Positions 33,314-41,965 of a DNA stretch of 64,000 nucleotides are shown piece after piece. A model generated the notes under the pieces. It was not told the DNA's origin and did not search any database. It saw only the letters and a list, made by a program, of their open reading frames with translations. The first letter of the stretch is position 1, and each line of letters opens with the position of its first letter. Source of the DNA: SHZL01 sp963708905 (GTDB lineage Bacteria > Pseudomonadota > Gammaproteobacteria > Xanthomonadales > SZUA-36); NCBI GenBank assembly GCA_963708905.1, contig CAVPUV010000052.1:186001-250000 (forward strand), in the 5' to 3' direction. The position numbers and the translations under genes were made by a program.

Positions 33314-33626
33314 AGGGTTACTAACGGACCAGAACCAGACTCCTTGGGCTTGCACCCCAATCATCAAATCTGTCTGACACTCGCCAGCCACTCGCCCGGC
33401 GGTCCACGCACCACGTGGTCGGGCAGCGCTGGCTAAGCCGGCATGGCGGTTGATCAATCGACCAAGGCAGCGACGGAGTCCGAGGGAACAAACAGTTTCA
33501 GCGGTTGGCCGGGCAGGGGGATGAAGTCGAATTGTCGATCGAACTCGGCGAGACGAAGCTCCCGGGCGCTTGCGCACGCCGCTTCCGAATCGGTTCAGAT
33601 ATGACTCGCCACGAGACGGCCAATCG
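33314..33626. other. Non-coding accessory DNA with a possible gene remnant
   Basis: About 310 bases without a supported gene. On the minus strand, from about 33590 to the stop at 33454, a frame reads LRLAEFDRQFDFIPLPGQPL then KLFVPSDSVAALVD; this has protein-like composition but I do not recognise it, and no start or ribosome binding site is evident. Confidence 0.4.
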
Positions 33627-34049
33627 TCAGCGATTCTGGCGCTTGAGCTCGGTCAGGAACTGTCGCGCGGTCAGGATACGAGTGTTGCGGATCTTTTTCA
33701 GCGCCAGCACGCCCGACTTGTCGCCGCTGACGAGATAATCTGCCTCACCGGCGACCGCAGTGGCAAGCAACGGATTGTCGTCAGGGTCGAGCGATACGTC
33801 GATCACCGGCAAATCCTGCAACACCAGCGCGCAGTGCCGCAAGCCGTTGATCATGATGCCGGCTTCGACCGGCTTGAGAAACCGGTGAAGCCGCGGATAA
33901 CGGCTCACCCGCCGGAATTCGTCCAGTTGCCACTCGGAGGTGATCAGTTCAAAGCGACGTTTTCGCCACGCTTGGTATATCTGGTCGGGAGGCGTTTCCT
34001 TGGTAATCAACGCCGCGATCATCACTCCGGTGTCGAGTACGACCCGCAT
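33627..34049 (-). CDS. PIN-domain toxin
   Basis: PIN toxins are Mg-dependent ribonucleases. The 140-residue protein has the first acidic motif in MRVVLDTGVMIAALI, a Glu in SEWQLDEFRRV, the central acidic cluster in DPDDNPLLATAVAGEADYLVSGD, and a final Asp region KIRNTRILTARQFL. This is the COG1569-type arrangement. Its start overlaps the stop of the upstream antitoxin by one base (TAATG). It lies within the tRNA-Ser island. Confidence 0.88.
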   Translation of the reverse strand: MRVVLDTGVMIAALITKETPPDQIYQAWRKRRFELITSEWQLDEFRRVSRYPRLHRFLKPVEAGIMINGLRHCALVLQDLPVIDVSLDPDDNPLLATAVAGEADYLVSGDKSGVLALKKIRNTRILTARQFLTELKRQNR

Positions 34050-34276
34050 TAGCCAGCCGCCAGGGCCTCATCTATAGCCTTGAGAATCTCATCATTGGAA
34101 GACGCTTGGTTCCGTTCCTTGACGTCTTCGACCGTCAATTCGAACAGCCTTGTCACAACAGCTTCATCGATGAACCGGGACAGGTCACCCTTCTTGCCGC
34201 CCGTGCGGGCAAGGAAGGTACGCAACGCACGATCGGTATCTTCGGGCACCACGACGGACCAACGGATATTGCTCAT
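34049..34276 (-). CDS. Ribbon-helix-helix antitoxin for the PIN toxin
   Basis: The 75-residue protein reads MSNIRWSVVVPEDTDRALRT, then FLARTGGKKGDLSRFIDEAV and a C-terminal helix KERNQASSNDEILKAIDEAL. The short strand plus two helices with GDLSRFI is an RHH DNA-binding domain, and the tail would wrap the toxin. It is co-transcribed with the PIN gene and probably autoregulates the operon. Confidence 0.82.
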   Translation of the reverse strand: MSNIRWSVVVPEDTDRALRTFLARTGGKKGDLSRFIDEAVVTRLFELTVEDVKERNQASSNDEILKAIDEALAAG

Positions 34277-34613
34277 CTTTACGCCTCGTTGAGATCAAGT
34301 TGTGATTATATCGGCTTATACGCTTATGAACAAAGAAATTGCGACAAGGTACGCGAGGTCGCAATAATCCCAAGGCCCCATCCGTGACCGGCACCCCGAG
34401 AGAATGCACGCATCGCCGAACTCCGCGACCCGTTGAGTGTGATCCCCGACCGGCCACAAGCGGATGAGGATTCACACGATAGACACGATCTGGACACGGT
34501 GCATTCGTAAGCTATTGAAATGAAAAGAAACACCGAGGGTTCTCCAATCGGCAGGACTACCGATTGGGACGCCGCAGGCGCCCGCAGGGCGAGGACCATG
34601 GATGGTCCGAGTC
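34277..34613. other. Island right flank without a gene
   Basis: About 340 bases with no convincing gene. Toward the end are close-set inverted repeats (AATCGG...CCGATT near 34548-34567 and GGACCAT/ATGGTCC near 34602-34608) just before the attachment-like repeat, which could be recombinase arm or core structures. The AT-rich part next to 34290 probably holds the antitoxin promoter. Confidence 0.4.
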
Positions 34614-34632
34614 AATCCCTCCCCCTCCGCCA
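34614..34632 (+). repeat. Attachment-site-like direct repeat of the tRNA-Ser 3' end
   Basis: AATCCCTCCCCCTCCGCCA matches the last 19 bases of tRNA-Ser (30790-30808, AATCCCACCCCCTCCGCCA) with one change and the same orientation. Together with the integrase fragment beside the tRNA, this fits attL and attR ends of a 3.8-kb integrated element. Confidence 0.75.
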
Positions 34633-34641
34633 TTTCAGAAA

Positions 34642-34950
34642 CTATGCGGCATGTTCCAACGGGCGGGCACGCTCGATGCGCTTGCGCTCACGGGGAGAGT
34701 TCATCGCCTCCCAAAGATCGCACCGCCGCTGCACGTTCAGCCAGAAGTCCGGGCTATTGCCGAACACACGCGCGAGAATGAGCGAGGTCGGCGCGGTCAC
34801 GTTGCGGCGGTCGTTGCAAAGTTCGTTGACGTGCTTGCGCTGCACGCCCATCGCTTCGGCCAGCGCAGCCTGCGTCAGGCCCATCGGCCGCATGAACTCT
34901 TCCGTCAATATCTCGCCGACCGTCGCCGGCTTGCGCTTCGTTGTCAGCAT
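34642..34950 (-). CDS. higA: HigA-family antitoxin
   Basis: The 102-residue protein has an N-terminal stretch ATVGEILTEEFMRPMGLTQA, followed by an XRE-type helix-turn-helix (LAEAMGVQRKHVNELCNDRR) and TAPTSLILARVFGNSPDFWLNVQ, the hallmark of HigA/VapI antitoxins. It follows the HigB-like toxin gene by 8 bases, the toxin-first order usual for this family. It starts just outside the attachment-like repeat. Confidence 0.92.
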   Translation of the reverse strand: MLTTKRKPATVGEILTEEFMRPMGLTQAALAEAMGVQRKHVNELCNDRRNVTAPTSLILARVFGNSPDFWLNVQRRCDLWEAMNSPRERKRIERARPLEHAA

Positions 34951-34958
34951 GGCTCACC

Positions 34959-35255
34959 TCATCTGTAGCTGTGGTCGTCGAGATAGAGATCCGACGCCTC
35001 ACCCCGGCCGCTGTCCCATTGAAAGATCAGTCGCCATTGTTTATTGACGCGGATCGAATGGAACCCTGCCAAATTGCCGCGCAGCTTCTCGAAATGGTTG
35101 CCAGGCGGCGCGCGCAGGTCCTGATCAGTCGTCGCGTCATCGATTAGCTGGAGTTTGCGGAACAGCCGGCTTTTGAGATCGGACGGGATGTTGCGCGACC
35201 GAATATCCTCAACGAAATACGCACGCAGCCACTCATCCCGAAAGCCGACGATCAT
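34959..35255 (-). CDS. higB: HigB-family (RelE superfamily) toxin
   Basis: HigB is a ribosome-dependent mRNA interferase. The 98-residue protein shows the family pattern: IVGFRDEWLRAYFVED, then KLQLIDDATTDQDLRAPPGNHFEKLRGNLAGFHSIRVNKQWRLIF with the conserved FEKL-G and R-x-N-QWRL-F core. Two frames over, the C-terminus DLYLDDHSYR retains the final His-Tyr. It forms an operon with higA. Confidence 0.92.
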   Translation of the reverse strand: MIVGFRDEWLRAYFVEDIRSRNIPSDLKSRLFRKLQLIDDATTDQDLRAPPGNHFEKLRGNLAGFHSIRVNKQWRLIFQWDSGRGEASDLYLDDHSYR

Positions 35256-35359
35256 TCCATCGCTCCTGTTTGGTCCATTGTACCGCTCTATGGTACAAAG
35301 CGCAAGACGAAACCGCAGCAGGTTAAAATGAACACTCGCATCAGCTTGGGATTGACATC

Positions 35360-36397
35360 ATGAAACTGGGATTCATCGCTGGCTACTCGGGAAAGAAAAT
35401 GAACATCCCGATGGATGTCATCAAACATGCGGAAAGCCTGGGCTATGACTCGGTCTGGACTTCAGAAGCCTACGGTTCTGACGCCATCAGCCCGGCTGCA
35501 TGGATTCTCGCCCATACGACAAAGATCAAAGCAGGTACCGCGATCATGCAGATGGCGGCGCGCAGTCCGGCCATGGCGGCGATGACGGCGATGACCCTCG
35601 CGCAGCTATCCGGCAACCGGTTCATCGCCGGCCTCGGCGCATCCGGCCCGCAGGTTGTTGAAGGCTGGCATGGCGTGCCCTATGGCCGGCCGGTCACGCG
35701 CCTGAAAGAATACATTCAGATCATGAAACGGATCTTTGCCCGCGAAGACGCACTGACATTCGATGGCAAGCAATACCAGATTCCGTACCGCGGTCCCGGA
35801 GCCACGGGCCTGGGCAAACCGCTCAAGAGCATTTTGCATTGCGACACGCCGATTCCGATCTATGCCGCCACCATTACGCCGGCGGGTGTGCAGGCAGCGG
35901 CAGAGGTGGCTGATGGTTTCTTCCCGATCTGGATGGATCCGGATAACTACAGCGTATTCCAGGCGCCGATCGAGAAGGGCTTCAAGGCGGCCGGCGATAA
36001 GACACTGCTGCAGTTCGACATTGCCCCATTCGTCACCGTCGTCATGGGTGATGACATCAAGGAGTGCATGCTGCCGATCCGTAGCAGCATGGCTCTCTAC
36101 ATCGGTGGCATGGGCGCCAGGGGCAAGAATTTTTACAAGGATTACGCCACGAGCCAGGGTTTTGGTGCCGCCGCTGAAAAGATCCAGGATCTGTATCTGG
36201 CTGGAAAAAAAGACCAGGCGATGGCCGCTGTGCCGGAAGAACTGATCGACGCCTGCCATCTGGTCGGACCTGCGGCGCGTATCCGTGAGCGGGCCCAGCG
36301 TTGGATTTTGGCCGGCAGGAAAGGTCACGTTGGATCAATGCTGATCAGCGCCAGCCAACTCAAAGCTCTGGAACTGGTCGCTGAAGCCCTCCTTTAA
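35360..36397 (+). CDS. LLM-class flavin/F420-dependent oxidoreductase
   Basis: The 345-residue protein has the luciferase-like TIM-barrel start MKLGFIAGYSGKKMNIPMD and HAESLGYDSVWTSEAYGSDA, then KIKAGTAIMQMAARSPAMAAM, FIAGLGASGPQVVEGWHG and CDTPIPIYAATITPAGV. These resemble annotated F420-dependent LLM enzymes. Whether it uses F420 or FMN cannot be told, and no F420 genes are in the window. It stands alone, with its own promoter likely in the gap after HigBA. Confidence 0.85.
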   Translation: MKLGFIAGYSGKKMNIPMDVIKHAESLGYDSVWTSEAYGSDAISPAAWILAHTTKIKAGTAIMQMAARSPAMAAMTAMTLAQLSGNRFIAGLGASGPQVVEGWHGVPYGRPVTRLKEYIQIMKRIFAREDALTFDGKQYQIPYRGPGATGLGKPLKSILHCDTPIPIYAATITPAGVQAAAEVADGFFPIWMDPDNYSVFQAPIEKGFKAAGDKTLLQFDIAPFVTVVMGDDIKECMLPIRSSMALYIGGMGARGKNFYKDYATSQGFGAAAEKIQDLYLAGKKDQAMAAVPEELIDACHLVGPAARIRERAQRWILAGRKGHVGSMLISASQLKALELVAEALL

Positions 36398-36444
36398 GTC
36401 GATCGATGCGCAAGCGGTACCCTCAACCAATGCCTGCCCGAAAC

Positions 36445-36972
36445 ATGAAGATCGCTGTTGCTTCCCTGAATCCCGTCAAGGTGGCCGCAGTCAAAGCCGC
36501 TTTCAGCACACAGTTTCCTGCAGCAGAACTGGAGTTGATAACGCTCCATGTCGCGTCTGGTGTCAGCGATCAGCCGCTGTCCGATGAAGAGACACGCCGG
36601 GGCGCCAGGAACCGGGTGTTCAACTTGCAACAACGTTATCCGGACGCGGATTTCTGGGTTGGCCTCGAAGGTGGTCTGGACAACTTCGACGGTCAGTTGA
36701 TGGCGTTTGCCTGGATGGCTATTGGCCATGGTGCCGGCGTCGTCAGCGAAGCGCGCAGCGCCACCCTGCCGTTGCCTCCGGCGGTGCAACAACTGGTCGC
36801 TGGTGGGCTTGAGTTGGGTGAGGCCAATGACCGGGTGTTTGCTACCCTCAACAGCAAGCAGGGAGGTGGGGCTTTCGGTTTGCTCACGGATGGGCTGTAC
36901 ACCCGTGAATCGATTTATACGCAGACCCTGGTACTCGCCCTGATCCCGTTCGTGAATGAACTCTGGCCCTGA
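36445..36972 (+). CDS. yjjX: Inosine/xanthosine triphosphatase YjjX
   Basis: YjjX hydrolyses non-canonical ITP and XTP to keep them out of nucleic acids. The 175-residue protein has MKIAVASLNPVKVAAVKAAF, VASGVSDQPLSDEETRRGA, DADFWVGLEGGL, FAWMAI and KQGGGAFGLLTDGLYTRESIYTQTL, all typical. I prefer the ATG at 36445; in-frame ATGs at 36430 and 36406 would add 5 or 13 residues. Confidence 0.92.
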   Translation: MKIAVASLNPVKVAAVKAAFSTQFPAAELELITLHVASGVSDQPLSDEETRRGARNRVFNLQQRYPDADFWVGLEGGLDNFDGQLMAFAWMAIGHGAGVVSEARSATLPLPPAVQQLVAGGLELGEANDRVFATLNSKQGGGAFGLLTDGLYTRESIYTQTLVLALIPFVNELWP

Positions 36973-37105
36973 GCGACAGCTTTGTAGGATTTTTCCCTTA
37001 ACTGCAAACTTGCTCTCGACTCGCCCGTTAAACGGTTTTATAGTGAATCCGGGTCATCGTACCAGGGGTAATTCCCAGGGGTAATTCTTTTAGGGGGGGG
37101 ATTCA

Positions 37106-37744
37106 ATGATCCGTTTGTTGATCGTGGACGACCACGAGCTCGTCCGTGTCGGCCTGCGCCAGATTCTGGCCGACTATCCGGTAATAGAAATTGTTGGCGA
37201 GGCAGGTAATGGTGAGACCGCGCTCCGGCTCAGCCGGGAGGTTCGGCCTGACGTCGTTTTACTGGACATCTGCATGCCCGGTCTTTCGGGCCTTGAAACC
37301 ACCGTTCGTCTGAAACAGGCGCGGCCAACACTGGCCGTCATCATCCTTTCCGTGCATGAGACAGCACCGTATCCGGAACGGCTGATGGCAGCCGGGGCAG
37401 CCGGTTATCTGACCAAAGGCTGCCCGGTCACGGAACTGGTCCAGGCCATTGGCACGGTCGCAAGGGGCGGCCGCCATATTGGTTCGGCAGTGGCGCAAAG
37501 CATGGCTTTGGGAATGTTGCCGGGGACTGCCGCATCGCCATTCGATGGGCTATCCGCCCGGGAGATGGAAGTCATGCTGATGCTGGCGGATGGTCATCGT
37601 CTGGCTGACATCGCCAATACCATGCATCTCAGTCCGAAGACCGTGGCGACATACAAATATCGTATTTTCGATAAACTCGATACACGCAATGATGTTGCCA
37701 TGACACGCATGGCGATGCGTTACGGGATAGTTCAGCCGGGCTAG
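37106..37744 (+). CDS. GacA/UvrY-type LuxR-family response regulator
   Basis: The 212-residue protein has a receiver with phospho-acceptor Asp near residue 54 (VVLLDICMPGLSG), Lys in YLTKGCPVTEL, and a C-terminal LuxR helix-turn-helix (LSAREMEVMLMLADGHRLADIANTMHLSPKTVATYKYRIFDKLD). The overall sequence, including VRVGLRQILADYP, is closest to GacA/UvrY, which drives small RNAs that titrate CsrA/RsmA. In E. coli and pseudomonads this gene precedes uvrC; here uvrC-pgsA is 13 kb away. A 14-bp hairpin follows. Confidence 0.85.
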   Translation: MIRLLIVDDHELVRVGLRQILADYPVIEIVGEAGNGETALRLSREVRPDVVLLDICMPGLSGLETTVRLKQARPTLAVIILSVHETAPYPERLMAAGAAGYLTKGCPVTELVQAIGTVARGGRHIGSAVAQSMALGMLPGTAASPFDGLSAREMEVMLMLADGHRLADIANTMHLSPKTVATYKYRIFDKLDTRNDVAMTRMAMRYGIVQPG

Positions 37745-37745
37745 C

Positions 37746-37779
37746 GGCCAGGCGTTTAAGTTGATTTAAACGCCTGGCC
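37746..37779. terminator. Long hairpin between the GacA-type gene and rne
   Basis: GGCCAGGCGTTTAA-GTTGA-TTAAACGCCTGGCC forms a perfect 14-bp stem between two convergent genes. There is no clear T-run, but the A/T-rich stem top and position suggest a terminator or a 3'-end stabiliser. Confidence 0.6.
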
Positions 37780-37802
37780 GGGGTGCTTTGCGAGCGGGTG
37801 AT

Positions 37803-40439
37803 TTACTGATCGCCACCTGAGGGCGCTGCTGCGGTTGGGGCAGGGCGTTCGGCTACCGGGGGGATTGCCGGAGTAGCCGTTGCTGCCGGTTTCAGCGTGT
37901 AGACGCCGGTGTTGTCACGGGATGCAGTAACAGCTGCCGAAGCTGATGGCGCTGGCTTGTACTCGCTGCCAGAAGCTGTCGGCGGCTGTGCGGGTGTGCT
38001 TAACTTAAATTTCTCCGCTGGCGCATCTGGCTTCGCAACTGCGGGCGGACTGGCTGACAATCCTGGCTTGGACAAAGGGGCTTCCGCAGGCTGTGACGGT
38101 TCTGGCGCAAAGCTTGCCGGTGCTTTGGTTTTGTCGCCATGGGACTGTTCAATTGCCGGTGCTGCTGCAGTTGCCGGTAAAGAATTTGCCTGTACCGATG
38201 TTGGCTCCGGCCTGGCCGCGGCTGCATTGACTTGCGGTTGTGCGCCAGCTGACGACTGCGCTGGTGTCGATCCAGCACTCACATTACCAGCCGATTCTTC
38301 TCGAGTTGCAGCGCCGCCTGTTTTATAACGCGAACGTCGTCGCCGGTTTTTTGCTGGTGCTTTGGGCTCGCCGTCCGGTGCATGGGCTGGAGCATCGGGG
38401 GTTATCTGTGCCGCGCTCTGGTCCTGCACCGCTGTGTTCCCATCCGCAGTCTTGTTAACGCCATCTCTGCTTCCCGAATGTTTTTTCTTGCTGGTTTTTC
38501 TGCCAGATACTTTCTTGCCGCTTGACTTGCTGTCCTGTGTTGCACCCGCGCCATCTTTTCGCGGCGGATTACGGCGCCGGCGATTGGAGGCATCATCACC
38601 ACGCGTCCGGTTTGCGCTATCTGAGGTGCGTGCCGCAGTCGGGATGGGTCTGGCAAGGCTTTGCACCGGTTTTGTTTCACTCTGGGTGGGCGCTCTCGCG
38701 GCCACGGTCACGGTATCCACCTTATCGCGCGCGGACTTGTCGGCGGCACCGTTGGCGAACAACCTGGAAAGGAACCGCCCAAACAGGCCGGGCTTCGATG
38801 TCTTTTCTGTTTCCACCTCGGAACTGCGGCTTGCGGCGGGGCGGGATGTGCTGATGGCCGATACTGCCGGTCCGGCCGCGGGTTTTGCTGCTTTTGCCTG
38901 CTCGAAAGCACTGATTTCTGCAGCGGGTTTCTGTACATGACTGTAACTGGGTTCGTCACTGACATCAGCTTCCCGTAAGCGCTCGATCTCGAATTTGGGC
39001 CGCTGCATATATTCATTGGACAGAATAAGGACTGGCACGGCATGTCTTTCTTCGATTTTGCTCAGGTTCTTGCGTTTTTCATTGAGCAGAAAATTCGCCA
39101 CCTGGGGCGGAGCCTGGACAATCACTTGCCCGGTATGCTCTTTCATCGCTTCTTCTTCGAGCAAGCGCAAGATGGACAAGGCCAGTGACTCGATGCTGCG
39201 AATCGTGCCGTGACCGTCACAACGGGGACAGGATTCCTGGCTGGACTCACCCAGAGATGGCCGTAATCTTTGCCGTGACATTTCCAACAAGCCAAAACGG
39301 GAAATGCGCCCGGTCTGAACCCGCGCCTTGTCGATTTCCAGCGCAAGCTTCAAACGCTCTTCGACATCACGCTGATGCCTGCGGTCCATCATGTCGATGA
39401 AATCGATAACAATCAGTCCACCCAGATCGCGCAAGCGCAATTGACGCGCGATTTCATCGGCTGCTTCGAGATTGGTTTTATAGGCGGTGTCCTCGATGTC
39501 CGAACCCTTGGTGGCGCGGGCGGAGTTGATGTCGATGGAAAGCAAAGCCTCGGTATGGTCGATGACCAGAGCTCCCCCCGAAGGCAAGTGTACCGTGCGG
39601 GAAAACGCCGACTCGATCTGACTTTCAATCTGATAGCGGCTGAACAGGGGCACATCATCCGTGTACAGTTTGAGTTTGCGCGCGTTGTGCGGCATCACGT
39701 CTTCGATAAACTTGCGCGCATCCTGGAAAACTTTCTCATCATCGACCAGGATTTCGCCAATATCGTTGCGCAGATGATCGCGCAGCGCACGGATGAAAAG
39801 GTTGCTTTCCTGGTAAATCAGAAAGGGTGCCTTTTTTTCTGCAGCGGCTTTTTCAATGGCTTCCCACAGCTGAATGAGATAGTCCAGGTCCCACTGCAGA
39901 TCGCTGGCTTCACGTCCTACGCCAGCGGTGCGCACGATGATGCCTACATTGTCCGGGGTGCTGACGTGCTGCAATTGCTCGCGCAGGTCCTGTCGTTCGT
40001 CGCCGATGATGCGGCGCGAGACACCACCTGCCTTTGGGTTGGTCGGCATGAGCACCAGGTAGCGGCCGGCAAGGGAGATGTAGGTCGTCAACGCCGCGCC
40101 CTTGTTACCCCGCTCTTCTTTTTCCACCTGGACGATCAGTTCCTGGCCTTCAGTGACAGCTTCCTTGATGGAAATCTTGCCGTCCCGGTTACGAGCTGAA
40201 GGCTGATAAAACTCCGGGCAAATTTCTTTCAGAGGCAGAAAACCATGACGGCTGGATCCGAACTCGACAAAGCAAGCTTCAAGTGAAGGTTCAACCCGGG
40301 TGATACGTCCTTTGTAGACGTTTGATTTTTTTTGTTCGAGAGCTGGAACTTCGATGTCCAGGTCGATCAGAATCTGGCCATCAGCGATGGCCACACGCAA
40401 CTCTTCTGGCTGAGTTGCGTTAATCAGCATTCTTAGCAT
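37803..40439 (-). CDS. rne: Ribonuclease E
   Basis: RNase E is the essential endonuclease that starts mRNA decay and processes rRNA and tRNA. The protein has about 878 residues from the chosen start MLRMLINATQPEELRVAI. It has an S1 domain (SNVYKGRITRVEPSLEACFVEFG), the DNase-I-like catalytic part (LIVIDFIDMMDRRHQRDVEERL) and the zinc link (CPRCDGHGTIRS). The last 380 residues are low-complexity, with Arg-rich patches (NRRRRNPPRKDG, KNRRRRSRYKTGG) that should bind RNA and scaffold a degradosome. Confidence 0.96.
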   Translation of the reverse strand: MLRMLINATQPEELRVAIADGQILIDLDIEVPALEQKKSNVYKGRITRVEPSLEACFVEFGSSRHGFLPLKEICPEFYQPSARNRDGKISIKEAVTEGQELIVQVEKEERGNKGAALTTYISLAGRYLVLMPTNPKAGGVSRRIIGDERQDLREQLQHVSTPDNVGIIVRTAGVGREASDLQWDLDYLIQLWEAIEKAAAEKKAPFLIYQESNLFIRALRDHLRNDIGEILVDDEKVFQDARKFIEDVMPHNARKLKLYTDDVPLFSRYQIESQIESAFSRTVHLPSGGALVIDHTEALLSIDINSARATKGSDIEDTAYKTNLEAADEIARQLRLRDLGGLIVIDFIDMMDRRHQRDVEERLKLALEIDKARVQTGRISRFGLLEMSRQRLRPSLGESSQESCPRCDGHGTIRSIESLALSILRLLEEEAMKEHTGQVIVQAPPQVANFLLNEKRKNLSKIEERHAVPVLILSNEYMQRPKFEIERLREADVSDEPSYSHVQKPAAEISAFEQAKAAKPAAGPAVSAISTSRPAASRSSEVETEKTSKPGLFGRFLSRLFANGAADKSARDKVDTVTVAARAPTQSETKPVQSLARPIPTAARTSDSANRTRGDDASNRRRRNPPRKDGAGATQDSKSSGKKVSGRKTSKKKHSGSRDGVNKTADGNTAVQDQSAAQITPDAPAHAPDGEPKAPAKNRRRRSRYKTGGAATREESAGNVSAGSTPAQSSAGAQPQVNAAAARPEPTSVQANSLPATAAAPAIEQSHGDKTKAPASFAPEPSQPAEAPLSKPGLSASPPAVAKPDAPAEKFKLSTPAQPPTASGSEYKPAPSASAAVTASRDNTGVYTLKPAATATPAIPPVAERPAPTAAAPSGGDQ

Positions 40440-40906
40440 TGTATTGTTCCTCAGGCATCCTGGCCTGAACACGCAAAATTCACAGGGCCCGAGGCCCCGG
40501 TTTCACGCGTGTCATGTTCCCGGCCGGGTTTGTCATGCCGCACCAGGAATGCCTAGTAAATTGTTGTTAGCCGGCGCTCTTGCATTGCGCCGGACCGATA
40601 CAGCAGCCTTATCGGCTGGTGCATGAATCTCATTTTCTGTCTGCCGGCAGCGGAATCCGCTCTATTTTTAAACTGCTGCGGCCCTTGCCGGGTGTTGCTG
40701 GCCCGGCGCGCGCCGCTGCGCACATCGGGCGTATTCCGATACGTTAAAGCAGGGGTCGGAGCCCCGTCTGACCGGGCTGATGTATTTCCAATGACGCTTG
40801 CCGATACAATCGGCCGGGGTGACCGGAGAAACTGATGAGGTATGACGCTTCATCCAGCGCGGAGATCAGAAGCGGTGTAATATAACAGCCTTTTCCCAAT
40901 CTATCA
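40440..40906. other. rne-rluC divergent intergenic region
   Basis: About 470 bases without a gene. It must contain the long rne 5' leader, which in E. coli mediates autoregulation by RNase E; several GC hairpins are present (for example around 40570-40620, CCGGCGC...GCGCCGG). On the rluC side, TGTAATATAAC at about 40876 is a likely -10 region. Confidence 0.6.
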
Positions 40907-41860
40907 ATGAGTTGCCACTTGAAGTCAGAGTCGATTAAAAAGAGTGCAGTAAGGCGGGTGGAAGTGTCGCCAGACCGTGATGGGCAACGCATCGACAACT
41001 TTCTCAGCACCCAAATGAAAGGCGTTCCCAAATCTGCGATATACCGTCTGATTCGCACCGGTCAGGTGAGGATCAACAGCAAGCGCTGCAAACCTGAGCA
41101 CAAAGTGGCTGCCGGTGACGAAGTGAGAATTCCGCCAGCGCGGACCCTGGATCAGGGTCCGGTTCCGATCTCTGCAGCAGTAGTAAAGCAGGTCCAGGCG
41201 GCCATCCTGTATGAAGATGTCAATTATCTGATCATCGACAAGCCATCCGGGATGACAGTGCATTCAGGCAGCACCTTACCGTGGGGTCTGATCGACGCGG
41301 TACGCCAGGCCAGGCCAGGCGAATACGTCGAACTGGCGCACCGCATCGACCGTGAAACCAGCGGCTGTGTCGTGCTGGCCCGCAACGGGCAGGCTTTGGC
41401 ACATCTTTCCGCGCAGTTTCGCAATGGCACGGTTGTAAAGCATTATCTTTGCCTGCTGGATGGTCGCATGAAGGAAGCACGGGTCGTGGTCGACGCGCCC
41501 TTGCTCAAAGTCCGCCAGGGTGATGAACATATGATGGAAGCGGACGATGAGGGCAAGCAGGCGTTGACCCACTTCCATTTGTTGCAAGCTTTCGCCGACT
41601 GCAGTTACGCCGAGGTTGAATTGTTTACCGGTCGCACGCACCAGATCAGGGTGCACGCGGCACACATAGGACTGCCTTTGGCAGGTGATGATCGTTACGG
41701 CAGCGCGGCTGCGTTGAAGAAATGGAAAGCGCGCGGACTCAAGCGCTTGTTCCTGCATGCCCATAACCTCAGCTTCGAGTCATTGTCCGGCGCTGCCATC
41801 AGTTGCCATTCACTTTTGCCCGACAGCTTGCGCCGCGTACTGGACCAGATTGGAGCATAA
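40907..41860 (+). CDS. rluC: 23S rRNA pseudouridine synthase RluC
   Basis: RluC makes pseudouridines 955, 2504 and 2580 in E. coli 23S rRNA. The 317-residue protein has an N-terminal S4 domain (RIDNFLSTQMKGVPKSAIYR, LIRTGQVRINSKR), and the catalytic segment ELAHRIDRETSGCVVLAR with the active-site Asp in HRIDRETSG. It also has VELFTGRTHQIRVHAAHIG. Position divergent from rne is the classical rne-rluC arrangement. Confidence 0.96.
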   Translation: MSCHLKSESIKKSAVRRVEVSPDRDGQRIDNFLSTQMKGVPKSAIYRLIRTGQVRINSKRCKPEHKVAAGDEVRIPPARTLDQGPVPISAAVVKQVQAAILYEDVNYLIIDKPSGMTVHSGSTLPWGLIDAVRQARPGEYVELAHRIDRETSGCVVLARNGQALAHLSAQFRNGTVVKHYLCLLDGRMKEARVVVDAPLLKVRQGDEHMMEADDEGKQALTHFHLLQAFADCSYAEVELFTGRTHQIRVHAAHIGLPLAGDDRYGSAAALKKWKARGLKRLFLHAHNLSFESLSGAAISCHSLLPDSLRRVLDQIGA

Positions 41861-41965
41861 GAACCCTGCCCGGGGCTCCTGCGGGTACAAACGGGCAAAA
41901 GACCTACACAGATGAGCTGCTTCCGGCGCTGGTGATAGCCTGCCGCCTGTGCTCTAATTCGCGCA

